Assembly: GCA_023974075.1 (NCBI GenBank)
Contig: CM043788.1
Location: 14,040,188 to 14,104,187, forward strand
DNA length: 64,000 bases
Source: Chaenocephalus aceratus
Taxonomy: Eukaryota > Chordata > Actinopteri > Perciformes > Channichthyidae
Direction of reading: 5' to 3'
The notes below the pieces were generated by a model that searched no databases, was not told the DNA's origin, and was given only the letters and a program-made list of their open reading frames with translations. The translations under genes and the position numbers were made by a program. This document shows positions 60,001 through 64,000 of this stretch, one piece after another (position 1 is the stretch's first letter; each line of letters starts with the position of its first letter).

Positions 60001-61944
60001 ACAACGCGCAGGAGGCTTGCCAAATCCACTCTGCTCCTCATCCCTCTGTTTGGGATGCACTACATGGTGTTTGCCTTCCTGCCAGAGAACACAGGAGCAG
60101 AGGCACGGATCTTCATAGAGCTCGGCCTTGGATCCTTTCAGGTACAACACACAACACTGGTACAAACTTAAGTATGAACACTGAGATATTGGAGATTGAA
60201 GTTTGCTCCGGATGTGCGTTTTTAGTATTTAATACTGTTCCTATAATACTTTTCTGCTCTGAAGGGATTCGTTGTTGCCCTGCTCTACTGTTTCCTGAAT
60301 GGCGAGGTAAGTCAATACTATACTTTATATGCAGGCTTATAATTAAATATTTCCTATGATCTCATTGGAATTGGTTATGGAGGGCAATATCCTTAATTAT
60401 TACTATTGCAAACATACCTGAAGTTTAGTTAACATTTGTTAACAAGTAAAGGACCATACAATTGGTTTTGCATGTCAACCAAGAAGTTGTTCATATTTTA
60501 AATATATATATATTATTCATAGTATATTTATGAAGTTTCGTAATAAATGTTTCAGATCTGGACATGTTTCATAGTATTGGTCTCATTCAGTAATATGTGA
60601 ATTTGAAGACATTGAGACAGCGTGTCCAGGGTGTAGGCAATAAAGGCACAGATGTGTTTCTATGGGAATGACGATGATATTAAAATCTTTGGCCACAATA
60701 ACAGAGGTGGCAAAGTTGTATCCCCTGATGACTGAAGCAAATTCGAGAAAGATATAAATGGTTTGTCATTAAAAAAAAACGAGTTAGAAAAGAAACACAT
60801 GAAGAAATAAGGAAAATGAAACAAGTGGAAGAACAGGAAAGATATATTTAATCATTTCCAAAATTCACAAAGGTTATTATCCAACCAAAAGTGTTTAGCC
60901 TTTAAAAACAAAGGATTTGCGTGGAGTCCATTTTGAGGTGATATCATCATAAAATATGACATCAAACATTAAAAACATCATTTTAAAATCTCAATAGTGG
61001 CTATAAAACATATGAAAAAATACCATTCTTGATGAGAATGAAAGTGCATCGATTTCACAGGTATAAAATGCATTTGCCAAATGCATTTGTAAGTAAACAG
61101 TTTTCTAAATATGCTCAAAGAGGTACGTTTATATAAGGACTGTTGGCTGTCTGTTTGCATGATGTGAAGGAGTCTTTGCAGAGTTATATAGTATGGTATG
61201 GTATATTTGGTAACGTTTGGCTCATAATATGTATAAAGAAGTTGGGTTTATTTGTTATAATTTATTTGTATTCTTGTTTGGGATTCTCACCACTTTTATT
61301 TTCAGATGAAGCACAAATAAATTAAAGCAGCTCCAAGCAGATGCTTTTGTAAAAACTGGTGTGACTCTGGCCAAGGCCTCCACACTCACACAGGTGTTTT
61401 CAGTCCCTGGTTGATTAGGGTTCTAACTACAGGTTAAAAGAGATGCAGTCTAATCAGGCAAAACAAGTGAAAACACCTGTGAGGACATGCAGAACAATAG
61501 TTTATTTTCTGAGAAATAATACAAATATACTTGATTTTTTCAAATCAGGCTAAGATTCTATGGTATGTTTCTGAAAAGAATCCGAAAGTGTCTATATTCA
61601 ATGGGCTGCAAATTTAGTAATATTTATTTTTAGTCCTGGAAGAAGAAAAAAGCCTGATACAGACCAAGATGTACCTTTTAGAGAAGAACACAATGCGATC
61701 TGGTCTCTTAAGCATTCCATCGGTTTTTATTTATGTATGTTTTTTGTAGGTGCAGGCAGAGCTTAAGAAGAGGTTTTGGAAGTGGCAGACTCAGAAGTAC
61801 CTGCGCTACAGTAAACGGCGTCGCACGTTGTTCACTGAAAGCAGCACGATTACACAGATCTCCGTCCTGGACAAATCCAGCCCCAAAGATCAGCCGGCCT
61901 CAGAGACACACACCCTCACGCTCAGCAACGTGTCCAGCGTCTGA
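24484..61944 (+). CDS. ghrhr-like: Secretin-family (class B1) G-protein-coupled receptor, GHRH/PRP-receptor-like; 13 exons
   Basis: Join of 24484-24579, 30083-30191, 48901-49008, 53957-54057, 55203-55300, 56270-56402, 58485-58638, 58767-58827, 59115-59184, 59806-59897, 60012-60141, 60265-60306 and 61750-61944. This is 1389 nt or 462 residues, with all introns GT-AG and all phases joining. A signal peptide (1-32) leads to a hormone-binding ectodomain with the six family cysteines (53, 70, 79, 93, 111, 127) and four N-glycosylation sites (63, 66, 95, 110). Seven membrane spans cover about 148-398, with Cys218-Cys288 as the likely TM3-ECL2 disulfide. The role is plasma-membrane sensing of a glucagon/PACAP-superfamily peptide, normally through Gs and c[23 protein letters not shown] and [10 protein letters not shown] resemble GHRH receptors most; [19 protein letters not shown] also recalls VIP/PACAP receptors. 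Teleosts have GHRHR and PRP-receptor paralogues, and which one this is cannot be settled here. The family call is near certain; the subtype is about 0.6. Confidence 0.92.
27140..27200 (+). repeat. SINE/LINE 3'-tail fragment
   Basis: GCTTCGGATAAAAGCGTCAG followed by CCAAATAAAATGTAATGT is the shared 3' end of several fish SINEs. The 5' tRNA part is not visible. Confidence 0.5.
29462..29735 (+). mobile_element. tRNA-derived SINE
   Basis: A-box-like TGGCTCAGGAGGTAGAGCGG (about 29469-29488) and B-box-like GGTGTTTGATTCC (about 29510-29522), then the usual TGTCCCTGGG tRNA-unrelated body and an A-rich tail next to a (CAA)n tract. These boxes are pol III promoter remnants, not a tRNA gene. Confidence 0.75.
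29738..29772. repeat. (CAA)n microsatellite
   Basis: Eleven CAA units at the SINE tail. Confidence 0.95.
30083..30191 (+). CDS. Receptor exon 2: ectodomain N-terminal helix
   Basis: Residues 33-68 plus one base. HPDC and EECNHIL give Cys40 and Cys53; NHS and NKT are N-glycosylation sites. Acceptor CTTTAG, donor GTGTGT. Confidence 0.92.
32995..33180 (-). repeat. Possible LINE 3' tail
   Basis: GACCTTTATTGATCCACATA followed by GGGAAGTTAAGGTGTTAAAG resembles the 3' UTR of a widespread fish non-LTR element. No coding part is seen. Confidence 0.35.
33835..33905 (+). repeat. piggyBac/MITE-like end
   Basis: TTAACCCTTGTGTTGTGTTT, followed shortly by GGGTCAATTTTGACCC, resembles one terminus of TTAA-targeting MITEs. 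The opposite end was not found. Confidence 0.35.
35987..36050. repeat. (TG)n microsatellite
   Basis: About 60 bp of TG repeats with one TA interruption near the end. Confidence 0.97.
36640..37002 (-). mobile_element. Possible solo LTR
   Basis: 363-bp block with TGTGAC and GTCACA ends, that is TG...CA termini. On the minus strand it runs from a GC-rich start to AATAAA-like and TTTGGGGTCCCA sequences near its end, like fish Gypsy LTRs. No target duplication was recognised, so this stays tentative. Confidence 0.4.
38150..38540 (+). mobile_element. tRNA-derived SINE with (TTC)n tail
   Basis: A-box-like TGGCAGTCAGTAGGGGC, B box GGTTCAAGTCCC at 38210-38221, then CCCTTGAGCAAGGCACCG, a body motif common to fish SINEs, and 26 TTC units at 38461-38538. 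Nested in the hAT element. Confidence 0.8.
39150..39208. repeat. 14-bp minisatellite, 4 copies
   Basis: CCTTTCACGCACCG repeated four times with little change. Confidence 0.85.
40756..42367 (-). pseudogene. LINE ORF2 reverse transcriptase and C-terminus
   Basis: Seen in order: [82 protein letters not shown] (catalytic Asp), [17 protein letters not shown] and [13 protein letters not shown] (FADD active site). After a frameshift near 41330-41290 the C-terminal part reads from [20 protein letters not shown] to [11 protein letters not shown] and a stop at 40756. The catalytic motifs are intact, but two frameshifts and a transposon insertion disable the element. Confidence 0.85.
42375..45363. mobile_element. 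Transposon with ~550-bp terminal inverted repeats, superfamily unassigned
   Basis: Ends CAACCCAGTCTCA (42375) and inverted TGAGACTGGGTTG (ending 45363), with 7-bp duplications TATATCC at 42368-42374 and 45364-45370. The arms run to about 42930 and 44815. Near each outer end lie short internal repeats of TTCGTGTTCACCAACACGA, three on the left and two on the right. The 1.9-kb centre has no recognisable transposase. Non-autonomous. Confidence 0.85.
43613..43674. repeat. Near-perfect palindrome
   Basis: TGTACTCTTAATTTTTTTTT then AATCAAAT, mirrored by ATTTGATT and AAGAGTACA: a ~28-bp stem with a 3-bp loop. A second palindrome, ATGTGTTATAATATAACACAT, lies 12 bp upstream (one base over 20 in total, at 43584-43604). 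Confidence 0.85.
45371..46270 (-). pseudogene. LINE ORF2 N-terminus: AP-like endonuclease
   Basis: [30 protein letters not shown] (catalytic Glu) and later [16 protein letters not shown] and [15 protein letters not shown] are the APE family boxes. The usual GDFN reads RDFN here. A short insertion of roughly 60-80 bp (about 45655-45720, starting CAGGGCCGTCTTAATGC, hAT-end-like) and a frame change interrupt the domain. Inactive. Confidence 0.75.
47955..48168 (-). mobile_element. tRNA-derived SINE
   Basis: The minus strand reads TGGCTCAGTGGATAGTG (A box), TTTGAGTCCC (B box), TGTCCCTGGGCAAGACGCTT and GTCGCTTTGGATAGAATGG, ending in TACATGTAATG. This is a well-known fish SINE layout. Confidence 0.8.
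48901..49008 (+). CDS. Receptor exon 3: ectodomain core
   Basis: Carries [11 protein letters not shown] and VVSVSC, the class B1 hallmark CxxxWDxxxCW block with Cys70, Cys79 and Cys93, plus an NVS glycosylation site. Phase 1 at both ends. Confidence 0.95.
50061..50973. mobile_element. hAT-type MITE with 8-bp TSD
   Basis: Ends TAGTGCTGTCAAAATTATCG and inverted TTTGACAGCCCTA, flanked by perfect GATTTAAT at 50053-50060 and 50974-50981. The subterminal ATTAATC/TTAACGC-rich motifs are typical. It contains a ~25-nt C run (50642-50666) and a CAGTGGCAGCGCCAGGGTAT fragment that may be another nested hAT end. Confidence 0.88.
52692..52710. repeat. Short interstitial telomere-like repeat (CCCTAA)n
   Basis: TAACCCTAACCCTAACCCT. 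A similar degenerate run lies at 55010-55027 (intron 4) and another at 58460-58475 (before exon 7), all in the same orientation. Confidence 0.85.
53957..54057 (+). CDS. Receptor exon 4: ectodomain end
   Basis: Encodes [19 protein letters not shown], the conserved sushi-like segment with Cys111, Trp116 and Cys127, then an acidic linker (EYEETEPE) to TM1. Confidence 0.95.
54058..55202 (+). other. Intron 4 (1.1 kb)
   Basis: GTAGCT donor and TTTTTTCAG acceptor. No element recognised apart from the degenerate telomere-like run near 55010. Confidence 0.7.
55203..55300 (+). CDS. Receptor exon 5: TM1
   Basis: Reads [20 protein letters not shown] and on through the first membrane span, ending in the split Arg171 codon. 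Confidence 0.95.
55657..56213. mobile_element. Inverted-repeat MITE in intron 5
   Basis: The arm 55670-55780 (GAAACTGGCTCGAGGTACAC, then TTATATTCCATGGAATGC and ATCTTAAGTGCTTTGA) is repeated inverted at about 56024-56140. GGGGTATGTAAG (55664) and its inverse near 56198-56211 mark probable outer ends. No coding capacity. It ends about 57 bp before exon 6. Confidence 0.8.
56270..56402 (+). CDS. Receptor exon 6: ICL1, TM2 and ECL1
   Basis: [20 protein letters not shown] is the strongly conserved ICL1/TM2 block. FIKDGVLF and LDHCSMST form ECL1; the HCSxST pattern favours GHRHR-type receptors. Confidence 0.96.
56403..58484 (+). other. Intron 6 (2.1 kb)
   Basis: GT-AG. Contains a short (TTA)n run at about 57598-57619 and, at its 3' end, the CCCTAA run. 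No exon or element otherwise recognised. Confidence 0.7.
58485..58638 (+). CDS. Receptor exon 7: TM3 and start of TM4
   Basis: [20 protein letters not shown] with Cys218, then [12 protein letters not shown] (the class B 'EGxYL' motif) and [11 protein letters not shown]. The acceptor's pyrimidine tract consists of CCCTAA repeats. Confidence 0.96.
58767..58827 (+). CDS. Receptor exon 8: TM4
   Basis: Short 61-bp exon coding [19 protein letters not shown]. Donor GTGAGC, phase 2. It lies only 128 bp after exon 7. Confidence 0.95.
59115..59184 (+). CDS. Receptor exon 9: ECL2 and start of TM5
   Basis: [20 protein letters not shown], containing the conserved CWD and the WWIIKxP motif. Cys288 pairs with TM3. 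Confidence 0.96.
59806..59897 (+). CDS. Receptor exon 10: TM5 and ICL3
   Basis: [20 protein letters not shown] and GGNDTSHFK, the TM5 end and basic ICL3 that contacts the G protein. Confidence 0.96.
60012..60141 (+). CDS. Receptor exon 11: TM6, ECL3 and start of TM7
   Basis: [20 protein letters not shown] with the PxxG hinge, then [10 protein letters not shown] in ECL3 and [10 protein letters not shown] in TM7. Confidence 0.96.
60265..60306 (+). CDS. Receptor exon 12: TM7 (42 bp)
   Basis: [14 protein letters not shown], the invariant 42-bp class B1 TM7 exon. It is in phase on both sides, so skipping it would keep the frame. Confidence 0.96.
60307..61749 (+). other. Intron 12 (1.4 kb)
   Basis: GTAAGT donor and TTTTTTGTAG acceptor. 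No element recognised. Confidence 0.7.
61750..61944 (+). CDS. Receptor exon 13: cytoplasmic tail and stop
   Basis: [20 protein letters not shown] (helix 8), a basic KRRR patch, then a Ser/Thr-rich tail suited to phosphorylation, ending SNVSSV and TGA. Confidence 0.95.
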   Translation: MQAELKKRFWKWQTQKYLRYSKRRRTLFTESSTITQISVLDKSSPKDQPASETHTLTLSNVSSV

Positions 61945-63070
61945 GGCACAGTCGCTGCTGTTCATGTAAACTGCTCGGCATCTGGCCGACGTCCAGTGAC
62001 CAAACCACAGAGCCTAAGAATGTTCAAGGTACCTCGTAACTCCGTACGATATGGATGTGTTGCAGAATCTTACATGGGCTGCCTCATATGCCTAACTTTT
62101 TCGATTCCCATTATCCCACACTCCTTTCCCCCAAAATATGAATTAATTTCAAACTAAAAGGCTTCATATGGGCAAGACACAGAGCTCAAATATTTGTATT
62201 GATTTGGTATCATAGGAAAGATTTAGCTTTGGGGTCATCCTACACATCTTACTGACAACCAGCAAATTGTTACTCTGTATTTACAACAGTAACAGATATG
62301 GCTTCAAAACGTTGTCATTGTTTAAACATAAATCAATAGAAAATCATCTTTATAAGTAACAATTTACATAATTTGTTCTGTCACAGCTCTTTCAATGCTC
62401 TGCTTTTTGATACATTGTTGTGTTTGTGTTGTTTTGGTTCATATTTGTGTTTGTGAGGACAGCCACAAATGTGTTGCAGCTGTGAGGTTTGCTAAGTAAG
62501 TTCAAACTTAAGTAGGTTGGGTGAATTACCTACAAGGGTTACAATACGGCAGTTTTCACTTGAGTTGAAGCTGTTAAAAAGCAGAATGGTTAAATTATCA
62601 AACACCCAACACAGTCTAAAATATCTGATGAAGTTTATCTACTGTACCAAGTTGTTCATTTCGCGTATGTCACAAGCGCTGAAGGGCATGCGGTCTACAA
62701 GAAATTCTCACCAACACATTTCTTGAGTTTCAGTATCAAGATAATTATTGTTCTTATTCATTCAGTGCCACTAGTCTCTTGAATGTTGGGCAAGTAGGGC
62801 AATTGATCTGTTTAATAGAATATGCCCGTGTTACCATGTTGCACAGTGCACTAGTGCACATCTGGAGCACTTGACTGTAAAAGCTATTTATTTGTATGAT
62901 TAATATTTCTCCGCTTTGTGTGAATGTAAATAGACTGGAACTAAGTTCATAGCAACGGAACTGTCCATCTAACATATTTATAAATCTCATAGAATGAACT
63001 TGTTACTGTAAAAAAAAAAAAGATTTAAAAACGGGGTTGAAATGAATAAATTGGTGTTTATATGTTATAT
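61945..63070 (+). other. 3' UTR of the receptor gene
   Basis: Follows the TGA without splice signals. AT-rich with ATTTA-type motifs. It extends to the first well-placed AATAAA. Length is inferred, not proven. Confidence 0.5.
63045..63050 (+). terminator. Probable polyadenylation signal AATAAA
   Basis: AATAAA at 63045-63050, followed by TTGGTGTTTATATGTTATAT, a T/GT-rich downstream region. About 1.1 kb after the stop codon. Confidence 0.5.
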
Positions 63071-64000
63071 ATTTTTCTGAATTATACATGTTTGTTATTA
63101 TACTATTCTTATATGTAATATTGCAAAATGTGAATAAGATTCTAATGTATATTTCTGTATTAGTTAGTGTAAGTGATGCCCAGTTGCTGATCGCTGTGCT
63201 AAAGCTAATGCTAATCCAGAACCTGAGGAATAACTTCAAGTTGATGAACTGCAGTTTTTGTGTATCTATGCCTTGAATTCATATATAGTGTTTCTCATTT
63301 GGTAAATAGTTAGCAAGTCAGCACACTCATTACTTATATTTACAGGAAATATTTCATTACTCCGCTTCTGACCGCTACAGTGCCTTGATCATACAGTAAC
63401 TCGGTGTTTCAGTAGGTTTGCATTTCTGTGTATCAACATCATATATTTAAGATTGTGACGCTCAACTATGTCTTTACTGTGCAGCACAACAGATGTGCTT
63501 CTGTGGCAAAATATATGATGAGAACTGTGTTTGAATTACAAAAACAAAGCTTTCATCGAATGTTAAATTGTGCAGTGGGCAAGTGAAGGGAGATATTAAC
63601 TGAGAATGTTCAATGTGATGTTTTGCGTAGAAAGCTTCTCATGATGTGTCTGGACTTTGCTTGTTAGATTACATTCCTTTTCAGTGTTATTTCTCCTTCT
63701 CAGTTGAGAAAGTGATGTTTCTTTTACAGGTTCCGGGTTTACTACGAGAATGCAAGTTTCTCATGTGGTGTCTTCTTTTTTGGGTTGGGGGTGAACATTA
63801 CAGGACCAGGCTGTTGATCATATATCATTTTTTAACTGTTAATGTCCCATGAAAACCCAAAAATTGTGAATGTCTTGGTCCATCTCTCAATACTTTCTAT
63901 CATCCCTGCCCTGTTTGTGGAACACAGCCTTATCCCAATGATTCCTAGAATTTAATCTTAAAAATAACATCTAATTTCTAAAAAATATGTTCGTTTTTGT
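63071..64000. other. Downstream sequence, nothing recognised
   Basis: AT-rich, with no coding motif, TIR or SINE box. It could be extended 3' UTR if a later polyadenylation site is used. Confidence 0.5.

Overview
The window is vertebrate genomic DNA, almost certainly from a teleost fish. The evidence is a multi-exon secretin-family receptor gene with GT-AG introns, long (CA)n and (TTC)n microsatellites, and a repeat mix typical of fish: DIRS and Ngaro tyrosine-recombinase retroelements, Rex1/L2-like LINEs, hAT and Tc1 DNA transposons, and tRNA-derived SINEs. The species cannot be told from sequence alone.

Positions 1-17.7 kb are a nest of mobile elements. A broken YqaJ-type exonuclease relic lies at the left edge. 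A minus-strand Ngaro-like element (about 1913-9872) follows, with split direct repeats in the order A1 - internal - B1 - A2 - B2, a SAP-like plus CCCH-finger ORF1, and remnants of reverse transcriptase and tyrosine recombinase. It carries two minisatellites, one of about 105 copies of a 40-bp unit. Directly next to it is a plus-strand DIRS1-like element (about 9873-17729) with decayed RT and recombinase and a terminal inverted/complementary repeat region. A hAT element (8-bp target duplication) sits in the DIRS element. A foldback element and a Rex1 LINE sit in the hAT element, and an L2-type LINE tail sits in the foldback element, so the insertion order can be read directly.

Positions 17.7-24.2 kb are intergenic: (CA)n tracts, a tandem duplication of a (CA)n-plus-unique unit, and a Tc1-like transposon with both ends and a broken DDE transposase ORF, ending about 350 bp before the host start codon.

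Positions 24.2-63.05 kb hold the one host gene, a 13-exon, 462-residue class B1 (secretin-family) GPCR on the plus strand, most like the GHRH/PRP receptor branch. All reading-frame phases join, and all introns are GT-AG. The 18.7-kb second intron is filled with insertions: a possible LTR, a hAT element with a nested SINE, a Rex1-like LINE split by a 3-kb terminal-inverted-repeat transposon, and a SINE. Intron 3 holds a hAT-type MITE and intron 5 an inverted-repeat MITE. The 3' UTR runs to a probable polyadenylation signal near 63045; nothing further is recognisable after it.

The receptor is the only apparently functional gene. Every other coding-like stretch is a transposon relic or an artefact of simple repeats.
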